Positions 50,113 to 63,652 of a stretch of 64,000 nucleotides of DNA are shown here, piece by piece. Position numbers and translations under genes: made by a program. The notes below the pieces were generated by a model, which made no database searches, was not told the origin of the DNA, and worked only from the letters and a program-made list of their open reading frames with translations. Source of the DNA: Struthio camelus (Eukaryota; Chordata; Aves; Struthioniformes; Struthionidae); NCBI RefSeq assembly GCF_040807025.1, contig NC_090945.1, positions 40,541,088-40,605,087 of the forward strand, written 5' to 3'. Position 1 is the stretch's first letter, and each line of letters begins with the position of its first letter.

Positions 50113-51814
50113 CTGTTACTGTATTTCATATGTTTGCCTAATAAAATTGTTTGTGGTTCTAGCAAATATTTCCAGTGCTTATTTCAAATACTGAAATGCC
50201 AGCTCTGTTCACGACAACTCTAAAGTTGGGTTTTATCTATTTTGTGTATTTATATTTTGTGTATAGTGGATGAACTGAGACATTTCCAGTTTTCAGGGCA
50301 AAGCATTTCAGAGCATCCTGCAAAAAAGGGATGTTTGATGAAAAGGTGAAAGAGCTGGAAAAAGTAACCCCAATATTAGCTTATATAACTCATTAGAGTG
50401 ACAAGTCTACAACTTTTTTTTAGTATCTTAATATAGAGAGCAGTAAAAAAATCTTTTATGCATTTGGGCCTCTTCTGATTTATGAGGAGTTAGAGGGTAT
50501 TTGTGATACTGTAACAAACTGGCAATTTTTGTCTGAAAAACAGAAGCCTTTCTGTAGATTTCTGGTCCTTTAGGACGCTAGTAAGCCCTGAGGACTTTTT
50601 GAAACAGATAGCTTATTACACTAGCCAGGTAGAAAGCAAGTGAGAGAGACTGTGTTAATGGAGAGGATCTAGTTCACAGGCAAAACAGTTCTGAAATAGG
50701 AACCTTGGAGAGCCTAGTCTAGGGAAAACATGGAGAGTTTACTTCATTAAGAAAAAAGCCAGAATGAGTGAGATTTTCATTCCATACCTATGAGTTTGTT
50801 TTGGAGGAAGTTGGGAAATACACTTTCTGTTGATCAGACACTGAAAGTTTGGACTTTTAAAATGAATCATCCTTGTTCCATGCTTTATGCCACTATCAGG
50901 GGACTATAGATCAGGCCCTGTTCTCCAAAGGGAAATGTGTTTAAGCAGTTCTTACTGTGATGAAACGTTTTGTCACGCACAGGTATGATGCAGAATTTCT
51001 GCTTGTTTCTTGTAGTAAACTCCAAGTAAATTTATACAGCAGAATTGATATTGAATATGGAACTAGAAGAGATGATTGCAGCTTTCTGTTGCATGGGTCA
51101 TAAATTTAGGTGAAATAATACACACCTGTGTTTTGGTGGTGGCTTGCCACCTAGGATGAGCCATATGGTTAGATAAGTGTTATGGAACAAACTAGGTGGC
51201 ATGCTACAGCTGAGATCTAAGCAGGCCCTTCACTTCACAGCTTTGTATGCCATATGCTACAAAATGCTGCATTTTGTTGCATTACATCCTGATCAGATGT
51301 ATTTATAGAAGCAATTTTAAAAGCCTGATGCTGTACACATTAGAATGCTGTATGTGCAAAATCTTGTAAGGCTAGGTTAAACAGTGTGAGATACTAGATT
51401 CCACTGAACAAAATTATCATACTGTAGGTCGCATTTGCATTAAATATGGTAGGTTTAGCTTATATAATTAAATAATATTTTTAATAAGCTTTGTTTAGAA
51501 TAATCTAAATGTCGTTTCCTGATCTAAGTATGAAAAAAACAAAACAAGTAAACACAAAAAAACCCCATCCAGATAATCCAGCATTTGAAATAGCTACTGA
51601 ATTTATTTCAAGTATAGGAAATACTCGTAAGCATATTATTTCCTTCGATATTAGTTAGAGGCAACAAAAAATTTAGCTGTTTAGCTTCAGCAGCTGGTCA
51701 AGTTATTGTTCCCTGGCTATGTAATTTATGTGGTCTTCATCAATGGAACAATAATGCCTGTGTGTGTTGTTCAAGAATTTATCATTTTGGTATTTCTATG
51801 AGGAAGGGAAGATA

Positions 51815-51950
51815 TATTTCCTGTTTACAAATAAAAACAGTTTGAGACACAGAAAACGTACATGATTTGCCAAAAGTAGCACAGGGTGTTGGTACAGCTG
51901 ATTCACAGTAATTTTTTGAATTGTTGTAGCTGAGTCCTGTTTTGTAGCTC
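51815..51950 (+). repeat. MIR-like ancient SINE fragment
   Basis: The order of motifs CCTGTTTACAAATAAAAACA, GTTTGAGACACAGAAAA, ATGATTTGCCAAAAGTAGCA, CAGGGTGTTGGTACAGCTGA and TGAGTCCTG follows the MIR core and 3' part (CATTTAACAGATGAGGAAAC, TGAGGCACAGAGAGG, GTGACTTGCCCAAGGTCACA, GCAGAGCTGGGATTCGAACC, TGACTC). MIR copies survive at low number in bird genomes. Divergence is heavy, but the collinearity over about 130 bases is good. Confidence 0.55.
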
Positions 51951-53867
51951 TGAATTCTAATTATTCAACACTGGGCCACTGTCTGCACCCACAGCAACCA
52001 CTCCAGCTGGCTTGTGCTAGAAATTATAAATGGCCTCTCTTGTAAGTATAACAAAATTAGTCTGCAAGATCTACAACATGATTGACTGACTGCGTTTTGC
52101 CAGTGCCTGGTATTCCAGTTCATTAAGCAGGCTCCTAAATCATGACACTTTAAAAATAACAACAGGGAAGGGAGGTAGTTGTTTCTTTGGGGAGTGAAAC
52201 ATTTAGGATTATTTCACTCAGTTAGGACTTAGCACAAAACACAAAATATTGTAGCATTAAGGGAGGGACTGCGAAAGATATCAGCATGGCTAAACAGAGT
52301 GTCTTTTTCTGTGGGCACTCATGTAACCCGTTCAGTGTGAAAAATCAAATCCCTGTTAAGAATGGGGAGTTAAAGAAGATTTGAAGCTTAATATTTTTAT
52401 TTGTGGAATGAATTCTGTTTTAGAGTGTTATCAGTGAAAGACCTGAAATGCTAAATCACCATTAAACTAACGCAGTCCAACATTATCAGGCCTAATGATA
52501 GGCTGCCATATCAAATGGCATATCAGATTTCTGGCCAAGCAGAAATGTTTTTCCTGCCCGCTGCAAATGCGTGGGGTACCTCCACCGTAGTGCACCTTTT
52601 TGGATCAGGAATACTTTTTTGAAACAAATTTCCTGATCATTGCCTGCTCTACTGTTGTTTAATTCTTATTACAGAATGGGTTGTGGAGCCCAAGAAATGA
52701 ATTCCTTTTGAGCGGAACTGAGCTGGGAGATGTGTTTCGGGAGTTCCACCCTTGGAATGCGTTCACATGGTTAGTGGGCCTTCAGTCCGCAGGACCGATC
52801 TAAAGCTAGTCCAAAGGAAAACCCCTGAAACACGTATGTTGGATCTTCCATACCAACTTTTCACTCTGAAAGGTCTGCTCCTAGGGCAGTGCATTGCTTG
52901 CTAACGTATGCACAGCCGAAGGCACAATATGAATTACCACAGCACAGTATATGGCATGAATAGATCTTTGATTGCCTGGGGCATTCTAAGTTATCTCCAT
53001 GAACTTACAGTTTTCTGAAAGCAGGGTATTTTATACTAAGTACTTTACCCTGATATTTGATATATAGGTGAAATGGATTTGCATCTCTGAGATATAAATG
53101 TGCCTGTACAAGACTGTTGATTTGCCTCAGTCTGTGCCTAGAAAATTGGAATAAACAATGTCAGTTTCTACACAGCATATTTGCCGGGGAGATTGCAAAG
53201 CTATATTTGTAGTGTTTAAATATTATAGTATTTACTAAATAGTGTTGGTAAATATTTTAATGATTGTTTATCCCAGTTAAATTATGATAATTTTTTTTAA
53301 AGCATGAAAACAAATCCTAGTGAAGAAGCTCATTTTCCAAAAATGAGTTACTGATCTTATATATACACAGTTGACAGTTTCAAGACATTCAGATCCATTT
53401 TATTCAGCCAAGTAGGTTATAGTTTCAAACTATCAGGTCATACAACAACACATTTCTGTTTTTCTCTGACTTTTTAGGCCCATCATAGAAACTAGCAGTA
53501 GGGGTGGGTGGGAGGAGGAAGCTTTTTCTAGAAGTCTTGAAAGCCTCTTCAGAACAGTTAGACACTGGAAAACATGTTATATACTACAAAATGTGTACAC
53601 CTCCGAGGGAACATGCATAATATAACAAGATTTTGCTGTAGGATTGGTATAATTTGGAGGTGTGCGGGATTCAAAATAAATATTTATATGAGGTTTCTGC
53701 CTGTGCATTAAAAAAATATCCTTAGCCTGTCTTTCTTTTCATGTGATTCCTGTTGATTTATTTAGATTTTCAATTTGTAGGGTCAAGTCAGCTATGATGT
53801 CCTTGTTACTGCACATCCAATAGAATGTGATTACTATCTCTTACTGATTAGCTTTTTACTTTAAGGG

Positions 53868-53884
53868 CTTTTTTTTTTTTTTTT
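53868..53884. repeat. Poly-T run in GRIA2 intron 2
   Basis: About 17 consecutive T residues are read directly. The run could be the tail of an inverted retroelement, but the flanking sequence gives no recognisable element. Confidence 0.85.
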
Positions 53885-56194
53885 GAAGTGTTTTAAGTGT
53901 AGCAGCTGTGAGTCGCCAGAATTCTTGCAGCTAAGAGAAGCCTGAAGGTGGTTTTCCAGGCAGCTTTCAAAATGAAACCTTCTGCCTGTTGATGTTGACA
54001 GTTTACTTGTAATGGAAAATGAGAGACTGAAGTTGACTGCAAAAAACTGAGACTTGACATTACATGGCATCTGACAGAGAATTTAAAGTTGCAGAGACTG
54101 TGACCCTCAGCCGCTATCGCAGTGCTAACTGGGAAGATGTTTTCACTAAGTGTTTCAGACGTGTCATAGGCTTCCTCAATACATGGTCTTAATTTTAGTT
54201 TAAGATGTAGTGTATATGCATGTCCATACACAGCATACAGTACAATATAGATACTCAAATCAGCTCAGGTAATAGAGGCAAAACATAGAGGCTAAACAGC
54301 ACGAAACTTCGTCTGAGCTAATTGGCCCTGCTCCTGTGAGAGCTGAAAATAGGAGGAAAACGTCTGAAACTGTAATTTCAGTCACAGTAAAGAGTATTTT
54401 GCAATATTTTCCACTTTTAGGGAAGAAGTCATTGCTTTATTAACATAACTAGTAATGATATGCTTTATCACATCTTTGTAAGTTTTGGTGAACAAGGATT
54501 TATTTCACCAGTGCTAAATTGAAACTTCCTAAATAGGAACTAAGAAGTTAGAAGCTTATTGCGTTTTGAAATTCATCAAATTGTTAAAGATGAAAGGAGA
54601 TGCAAGGTGCATATCAGTTTTCTTCCAGGGTTTACTTATTAATGCTTATTTTACTTTATCATTTTAAAGCTCTCCATGCTGTTTTATTTTTGAATAACCT
54701 CTTGTCTTAATTGAAACAGTCATATAATCAGAACAATAAGCTGTTCACTGGGGTGTCCTAATTAAGAGGATTTTCTTTTATTTCTAATTCGTGTTACTTG
54801 TAATGTTTATTGAATGGTATCTGAGTACTTCACAAATAATGTTATTCCTACAGTACATGGAAAAAATAGGGTATGCAGATAGGAAGGTGTATGATGTAAT
54901 GCCATCTGTAAATGCAGTTGAAGCCTGGCAATTAGTTTAACAGCTGATTATCCTCAAAATGCCATAAATTCATAAGACATTACAGAAAATTAGCTCTTAT
55001 GTCAGGAACTACAGACTCAAGAGCTGTGAAAAAATCGCAGGCAGCTATAACCCACGTTTCATTCCGAGTCCCTGGTTAGGTTGAAACAATGCAGTTCTTC
55101 CAGGTGGAAGAGGCACCCCATCTTTCCTTTGAGAGAGTAAAAGCTTTTGGAGCTAAAGGTAGAGAATCGAGGCCTCGTGTGTCTTGCTTACTGTTACATT
55201 AACCATCGGTTTGTGCAAGATACTCCTCTCTGAAAGGGTTATCTTTCTGCCAAAACTCCTACGTAGAGAATTTACTTTAAAATCAGGTTTGGCCGTCTGA
55301 AGGGACAAAAACTTTAGGATAGGTACAACAGTAGTTGCAGTAAAGCTGCATGCTACAGTGGTCGCTGTGCTGAGGTGACGAGATGACTGGATTGCGTTGT
55401 GTTAGCGCATTTACATATTTTGTCCTATACTTGCCCTGCTTCAGGAAATCCTCTTTGTTCTTTATAATGGTTTACTTAATACTGATTCCATTTTTTTCTT
55501 GATTTTTACAAGTCAGCCTCAAGAGTCTTTTCCCATAGCTGTCCTTATCCTTGTAAGAGAGAAACTTAGGGCTGAACCAACCAGTGTTTACTTTTGGAAG
55601 GGATGAGGTGTTGTCAAGCAGCGTTAGACAGTCAGTGATTTTTGATGCTTCTTGCTCGAGAAGGGACAACAGAGTTTCATAATTTGAACGCTGCTCTGCA
55701 AATATTTTAACAAAAAGTGGTTGTACCTGCCAAGTTAATTTTATCCTATCCCTATGCTTTTACAAGTTTTCACATATCCAGTTTTACGTAATGAATTCTT
55801 GGGAACTGGAAGATGTTTATTTTAATGAAATGTAGAAAAAGGCTGCTTCCAACAATGCTGGCTGAGGAGAAGAGAAGGTGATAAGTTTTCTGTTGTATAT
55901 AATGTGTTTCTGGTCTGACAAGTTTGTGAAAATGCTTATGCAAAAAATGGAGAACCACATTTTCAGTTGGGGTAAATTGTACTGGCTCCATTAAAATGCT
56001 GATTACAAAAACTGAGAACCTGGCTCAGGAGGAGCAGACTTCTCCGTGACTTGCAATGTCTCTCTGAACGTCCAGTCATCTCCTCTTAGATTGAGTTACC
56101 TGCCTCTATACCTAGAAGGTAACATTTTATCAAGACACTTCAGATGAAAAATGTGTTACTGCAAGATTATAATTATTGGCAAAGATACCAAGAC

Positions 56195-56197
<3 letters not shown>

Positions 56198-56225
<28 letters not shown>
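56198..56225. repeat. A28 homopolymer
   Basis: Twenty-eight consecutive A residues form the longest homopolymer in the window. It is a possible retroelement tail, but no element body is recognised upstream. The exact length is likely variable. Confidence 0.95.
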
Positions 56226-56228
<3 letters not shown>

Positions 56229-56332
56229 CAGGGAGTCAGATTTGTGAGATGAATTTTTAGATCTGAAGGAAACAAATACGTGAAGGTTAAATTAAATATA
56301 ATTAGGTATAAATGGCATATTTGTTACTGAGG

Positions 56333-56367
56333 GTGTGTATGTGTGTGTGTGCGCGTGTGCATGTGTA
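56333..56367. repeat. 35-bp alternating purine-pyrimidine (GT-rich) tract
   Basis: The bases from 56333 to 56367 alternate strictly, mainly GT with GCGC and ATG interruptions. It is a third Z-DNA candidate in GRIA2 intron 2. Confidence 0.9.
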
Positions 56368-57580
56368 GAGAGAATGAAGGGAGGCAGAGGAGAGAAGCTT
56401 CCTAAAGAGTGTCCTGTCAGTGACCACAGATAGGGCTTCCAGGGGGTAGAGGAGAACTGAACTCACGGAAATGACTGTGATTTCAGGTAGTTTTAGAGAA
56501 CAGATGAAATTATACTTCTGTTATTCAACAGAGTTGCTGGGTCATCAGATCCAGGGTTCAGGAAGCATTGCATCTCCTTCAGCTGGTAGTAGTGGAGATT
56601 TAGACGAGTACGCTAGCATCCTGACAGTTCTGGGAAGAGCTGTATAAGAATTGTATAAAATAGGGGAAGATTTGCATTTTGACTATATCACAGGAATCTT
56701 ATTTTATTCTTAAAATTATGATTGTTTTAGCATGGTTCTTTCAGCAGTGTTCTCAGTGATTTCTTTTGCATCGCGGTAATTGTCCTAACAATGACAAAAA
56801 TTTTAAAGTGCTTACGGTACACAGCCAAGCAATATATAATTTAATGCAACTGTCACTGAAACACTGCATTACTGACCTGTTGTTTCAGTCTGAATGTGAT
56901 GTTTATTTACCACCTTCATTACTGCAGTATTAGCATATAGAGAAGCTGTGCCGTATCATCATGTGCTTTCCTAACAGATGGCCACTAACTTCTTGAAGGC
57001 TTTCTTGCGCTTGTCTAAAATATTCCATATTGGCACAAAGCTTCTTTCCTCAGTGTTAAGTGTGATTGACTGGTTGAAATAAATTTCAGGTTTTGCACTG
57101 CAGCAACTCAGGCTTTGACTCTAATTTAGGGCAATAATCAAAGCCCGTTTTGCTAATGACGTGATGTGGAAAGATCCATTCGGTCACATAATCTCTGAAG
57201 AAACAGTTCTGGTCACAACAATAACTGAAGACTGCATTTGTGCCAGAGAGGGTGGAGAAGCATCCTTTGTACCTGCTCCACCATAATTGTCTTCTGCTAA
57301 CATTTGGCCTTGGAATTTAAATTTTGCTTTCTTCCCTCGCTGAGGCTGTGAAAATGTCTCTAATTGTCTTTGTGCAAAACTGAGACCTCCTTTCCACTGT
57401 GGTTTATTTGTTTATTAACTGCCTGGCTCTTGGCACTAAGTTGTGTTCTGTGCTGTTACACTGAATGTACAGACGAGGAAGTCATCATTGAAGTATTTGT
57501 GGGGTCCATTTCATTCTTTATTTTTATGTATGATCTCCATATTTGATATCCATCTGTCCCAGGGAGTTCTGTTCATTGTA

Positions 57581-57632
57581 TTTTCTCTCTCTCTCTTTTT
57601 CTCTCTCTCTATATCTCTCTTTCTTTTTTTAA
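57581..57632. repeat. CT-rich polypyrimidine tract
   Basis: Two CTCTCTCT runs and T runs give a nearly pure pyrimidine strand of about 50 bases, broken only by a short TATAT. The tract could form triplex DNA or bind PTB-type proteins in the pre-mRNA. It is followed by TTTTTTTAATACTAG, but no plausible exon follows. Confidence 0.85.
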
Positions 57633-60600
57633 TACTAGGAAAATACATATTTGCACAATCTGCAAAGAGGAAAATACGGAGTTTTTGTCAGTATTGAATG
57701 GCTGTTATTTCAGGCATGAACATTTTCTTAAAGCCTCAAAAATAAGCTGGAAATCCATGTGTGTTGGTGCTGGGATTAAAAATTAGATAAAGGAAGGTTT
57801 TCTCTGTGTGATTCCATGTTTTGTTAACTGCAAATACAATGTATTTTCACTTCTCATTGCCACTGATGATCTGATTGGTATTGATTTGCCTCTCAGCTTT
57901 GGTAAAGGATATTTTGGCATTTTAAAATGCGAGCCTTTGTTTGGTTTCTATGTTTTACTGAATCCTAGCATCAAGCTTTGGTCTATTGTCTTATCTTTTG
58001 GTTATTATGCTCTTCTTTGAGTCTTGGCAAGCTGTGATTTCCTAAGTCTGTCATACCCCGAGAAGGAACATCCTCAATTCAAGTTATGGTGTTTGAGTAC
58101 ATGCCCCTTTATGGTTCCAAATAACACTTCCAATGGGCTTCTGTGATTCCCTATGCCATATTCAGTCGTCTTGAAGATAAATTTACGCCTCGCATCCAGA
58201 AGGTAATAATATAATCTGAAGAGATAAAACAGACCGTGCAGATTATGTGTAAGATTATTACAAAAAACTTTCTTCACTCTATAAAGAGAGTATACAACAT
58301 ACTTTCTGCTGTGCTGCAGTTTTCTTCATAGCTTTGGAAGTAATCCATATTGTTTTTTTAATTCTCATAATGGTTTTCTGATGCAGCCTCAATCACATGT
58401 GAATTCTTTTGGCAGCTGTGGTTCTTGCTTATTTTTTACTACTGTTATTCAGTCTGTTGTTGTTTGTGATTCTTTTCTACCGTCCGTTTGTTCCTAATGT
58501 TGCCTTTTGAAAGCTGAAGATTGTTGAAATTGATAACTGGCTATTCGATTTCTCTGTCTTGTTCCTGCCTGCTACCCACTCATCTATCAGCCTTTCAGAC
58601 CAACAGGCATTTCCTCTGTGTTTTGTTCATCTGTTGCAGAGGCTCTGCTTGACTCTTTCTTTACAGTTGTGCCATTCTTTTTAGAAGTAAGAGAATAATT
58701 ATTCTGTTGGACGTGATTAAATAATATGCAGTGAAGATTTATTTCCCTAGGTTAATATAGGAATAGTTTCATTAGCCCTATAGTAAAATAAGTTAGCATA
58801 ATAAAATGACAGGTAACACCTCATTAGTGTTGACAGCATTCAAAATCCTAACGCTGAAAGGCAAATACTTTCTCAGTCGTTCTAAATTTTCACCTTTGGA
58901 CAGAGACCAAGCATCAAAACTTTCATATAAAAAGTATTATTTGGAAAAGTTAGAAGAATGTCAAAAGAGTCATAATAAAAAAGTTTGGAATCCTAACTAT
59001 GTACAGGTGCTGTTAGGTATCTATTATAATAATTTAACTGAGCATTTTGCTAACTTTCTTCTTCTAATTTCATTGTCTTTGAATGTAAGCAATGGTTAGG
59101 CTTATTATTCATCCATTGGAAAGACAAACTTTGCTCAGAGAGACTTGATCAAAATAGGTTTTAAACATAAATATTCAAATGCAACTCTTTCTAAGACATT
59201 TTATGCCTCTATAATTTCATTTCTTCAGTCATTAGGAAATGAACTTCTGTCCTGCCTAAACTGGGACCACTTTGCAATGTAAAAATGATCATATTTATAA
59301 TGTTTTCATATTATGAATTTTCATATTTGCTCTTTAAAACGGGTACTTTTTGAGTCTTAGACACTAGGTATGGGAAAGTATTGTGCTCATTAATGATGGG
59401 AGGCAAAGAATGTTGCTGTATTTCTTTGTTTCTGGAGAACCAGTAATGGGCATAGGGTTAAATATGAAGCTATCCGGCCTGTAGAGTTTATAGACAAAAT
59501 AGGAAGGTGAAATGGAGAAGTTTTGCATACCTTATGGTAAAAAAAGCCTAAGAAGGAGTTGTAGTTATCAAGGCAAGAGTCAAAGCAAGAGTTAATAGCT
59601 GAGGAAGTGGTTTTGGCCCTCTTTCAACAAGGCACATATTTTTCATATGCTTAAATTTTTTATTGAATAAATCAGAACCAGTTTTTGGAAGAAAAGAATA
59701 AGGCACATTTTCAGTGTTCTGGAAAAAAAAAAAAGTGGGCAAAATAGGTTTTTACCTGGCTATGTTAGAAGAACAGGGAGAAATCAAATATAAAATATGT
59801 ACTTCTTAACTATTGCAAAATCTTCTGGGAATTATTATTTCTCAGGTACCATTAATTGTATTTCCTGTGCCTTTGAATACAGTTACTTGCCAGTCTGGAC
59901 AAATCTCTCTAGAAAAGGGATCACAAAACGAGCTTACTTTATTCTTGTCATCTTATTGCTAAGTAGGTCATTTGCAATTTCTGGGAAGAAGGACAACATA
60001 AACCTAAAGAAAAACACTTCATATATGAAGAGCTTGAAAGAAATGAATCCTGGCAGTTGCTTCTAATGTCTTTAATAAAATGTATCTTTCATGTTTCAAT
60101 GGCTTATGAGTCTTAATCCTCATGATTCTTTTAACCTAATAATTGTGAACAGCTTGTGATTGACCATTATAAAACTAATGTCTTCCAGCAATAACAACAT
60201 CACTGTAGACTTAGACTACAGTGCGAATCCTGCCAAAAAGAATTACACTTTCTGCCCTATCCGTTGGATCATCATTATATATTTGGGAATATCTTCCCTT
60301 TTTTCCCTCCTGCTCCCAAGAGACCAAAAGCCTCAGAACAATTGCAAGCATTGTGATGAAGCCTAAAAGCTTATTTTTAGCAAGGTTTTATTGTACTGTG
60401 TATGCACCCTCCCACTGATCTTGAATGGGAATTTCCCACATAGAAGCACTGCATTGAGGTATTTCAGTGTACAACTGTAACATTGATTCTGCTGACACAA
60501 CATTTTTTTTAACCTAGATTAAAATTGTTCCTAGTTTTCTGGCTAAATCACATAGCTTAGTATTTATTAATGTCTGTTATGTCCTTCTTTTCAGTATTTG

Positions 60601-62344
60601 TATTAGGAACAGTTTTGGTTACACATCCAGGCAGCCCTGGTGCAGTCTTAAATGAGTCTTCATATCTGTGTTGCAGGCGTCTTAATCCTTTAAAAAATGT
60701 AAAATATTTTTGCTTTTATTGTAACAATTGTAGGGATTGAATGCATGTGTGTGGAATTTAGCAATCAGTTGCAGCTCATCTAAGAATTGTAATAAATTTA
60801 CCTATTCAGCTAGAGGTGGTGCTTTAAACTTTAGATCCTTTCACTTTTTGAGGGGAGAGGGGATCAAACCTCCATTTTCACCCACTTCCCCAGCAGACGC
60901 ATACATGTAAGGATTGGTGTTTTGTCATGTGTAAAGATTATAAATGGAGAACTGTTTGCTGTGTTAATCCAAGAGAACTGTGTTTTGTAGTAAGAAATTA
61001 GTTAAGAGGTGGTACAAATTTGTGTTGGGTCAGGGAGACCATTCTGTTTGAAAGAAGAAGAGCAGCTCTTTTCTGAAGAGAGTTCGTTCGTTAGTTGCCC
61101 ACTTGCGTTTTTCAAGGGATACAGCACTCCTTCACCCATTCCAGTGCAGGCCAGTGGTATTAACAGGTCAATCCTGTAAATGGAAGGTGGAGTAATAACT
61201 TCTGCCCAAGTTCATGTCTCAAGCCAAGCAGAAATAAATAATTTGGGCTCTTTTGGGCTCATCTTTTTTGTGATGGTTTAAATTATTTTTCAAGTGTAGC
61301 TTTTTTTTCTTTAATGGAAATGGAGGTGTATCTTAACGACGTGACCTCAGGAGCCAGGACAGAGGCTAAAACTTCCCAAGAGCTTTGGCCAAATTGAACT
61401 TCGTTGCTGCAGGGATGTATGGCTGAGGCCCATCAGGGCTGGATGTCTCCTTAGTAGAGAGGATGAAGGGGGTGGAACAGAGCTCCCGAGAGCCAGGCGT
61501 GCCGCTTCGAGGGGCGGCACTAGTACTTCTGAAAAGGCACTGCTGATATACCTTGAGTTCTTCTCCATCTGCAACAGAGATGGAAGAGGTGTTTTTCAAT
61601 AATTCTGGTATAGACAGCTGGCCTTGGTTGTTTGCTGTTGTAGGCAGCTGCTAAAACCATTGGCTAGTTCTTGAAGAAAAGCAGCATCTGTGACAAGAGA
61701 TATGCAATGGGATCCTAGGAGTCAGCAGTGCTGGCATAACACTTTTCATTTTGCAATGAGATGGCAGTGACATTGTTTCTGTCACCTGCTTACATGTGGC
61801 ATTAAAATGGTTTAATGTAGAAGACAGCAATTACAAAGTCTTCTGTGGAATTCTTGCCCAGGGAACCAAATTAAAATTGGTACTTAATTTTCATGTGCGT
61901 TTTTGAAGGTGGGTTACCAGAGATTAATGCCTTTATTGTAATAAGTTCAGAAAGTATTTAGTTGTTGCTGCAGATACAAATGAACAGAAGTTAACAGAAA
62001 CGATTGTTCATGAGTGTGTGGGGAGATAGTGAGATGTCTTTGTCTCAGCTGGAGTACAGTGGTTTGGGATAAATTGAGGAGTTTCAAGATCTTAAAACAG
62101 AGAACCTGTTCAGAGAGTTCACAACCTTTTTCAGAAACCTGTGGTCAATATGAGTGGTATTATGCACTTAATATGCTGGGAAAAATACTGAAAGTTTATG
62201 GAAGGAAGTACCTTTGGAAGAGAAGATGTCTGACTAGCTTATATTCTAGCCCTAAGAAATCTGCAGCGTTGTTTTCTAAATGGGTTTTATTCGCCAGTTT
62301 TTCTTTAATCACTGTTATTCTCTCATCTTCTCAGTCTCTACCAG

Positions 62345-62420
62345 AGGTGAAATTCTGACCTAATTAAAGTTAATAGGAGATAACTGTTGAAATGGGAGTA
62401 TTCAGAATTTTGCCCATACT
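62345..62420. repeat. Ancient interspersed repeat fragment (third related copy)
   Basis: GTGAAATTCTGACCTAATTA, then AAGTTAATAGGAG and GAAATGGGAGTATTCAGAAT, resembles the GAAATCCTGGCCCCATTGAAGTCAATGGGAG motif of the same old repeat group suspected at 33637 and 50051. The borders are uncertain. Confidence 0.4.
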
Positions 62421-63652
62421 GTTTAGATGTTTTTACTTCAAATATGAAAATAATTAGGGTGTGAGAGCTGACTGTGGTAGCAAGGCTAGACAGGCAAAGC
62501 CATGAAAAGAGGATGACAACAAATAATAAGGTATAAAGAAGGTTATTTTTTAAAATGAAAGATGAGTTAAATTTAGAAGAGCAAATAATATTTTAATAAT
62601 AATCCAAATCTAAGAAATTTCAGTGAGTCAACTTGTTTCCTCCCTTACATGTAAAAAATGTTCAGGGATTAGTGCACTAAATAGCTGGGCAAAATTATCG
62701 TGAGTTATATTCTGGGCTGTATCTAGGCAGGTGAGGTGTAGCAGGGATTGTAATCAGGCCGACTAGGCATTTTTTCTAGAAGGACCTGCCTATTGTTCAA
62801 GGTGACTATATACAAACTGAAGAATGCATAGGAGATGATAAATGAAAATTAATCAGAGATGAGGTGAATATTTCCTTACTCTGGCATGGTTTTAGAAGTT
62901 AGACGTATGTATAACCTGCACCATCAATAAACAAAATGATCCAGAGGAACCTGCGGTTTCATAGAGGCTGCAGTGATCAGTGGCGTTGATCAGTTGGCTT
63001 GAATTTCCTCCAGTGAGGAAAAAATGAACAATCAGTATGTTATTTACCTATGAGTTTACCCTATGAGGTTATTCTTTCTGCAGCATGACCGCTAATGTCA
63101 TCTAGAAGGACCAGCTTTGGCTGAGTCCTACAAAATAGGTATTAAAACAACGTCTCAGAACTCGAAGATTTAAAGTGAATCAACTTCCTTTTTTTGTTTT
63201 TAATAGATTTTCTTCTAGTTTTGATTTTATATTTCCTCAAATGGCAAATTATTTGCTTAAGGCATTTTGTAAAGTGTGTCTTGTCCTCAGGGCCAAATTA
63301 TTTTTCACAGGACAAAAAGTTGTCAGTTTCCAAAATAGTATTATGTGCGGTCATAATAACTCATTTTATAAATTGCAGCTGTCTTTGATGTTCATACTGC
63401 CATCCTTTAAAGTATAAATTGATTTTAAGAATAATTTGGTGAGTTTTATTTTTAATTAATAGTCTGTGAATATCAACCACATCTCTGAATTTTTGTTTCC
63501 AGTGGTAGATTTATATTAGTGATTAATAATAATATATAATCTTTACTATTACTTTTTTCTTCTGTTAGGTATGTGATTAGACAAGTTCATTATTTCTCAA
63601 AAAGACATACATGATAAATATTCAATAAACCTTTGGAAATAATTCTCCCTAA

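Noticed and set aside
58806..59099. 97-codon plus-strand frame in intron 2
   Set aside because: It has no homologue I recognise, AT-driven codon content and no splice or promoter context; it is most simply a chance frame.
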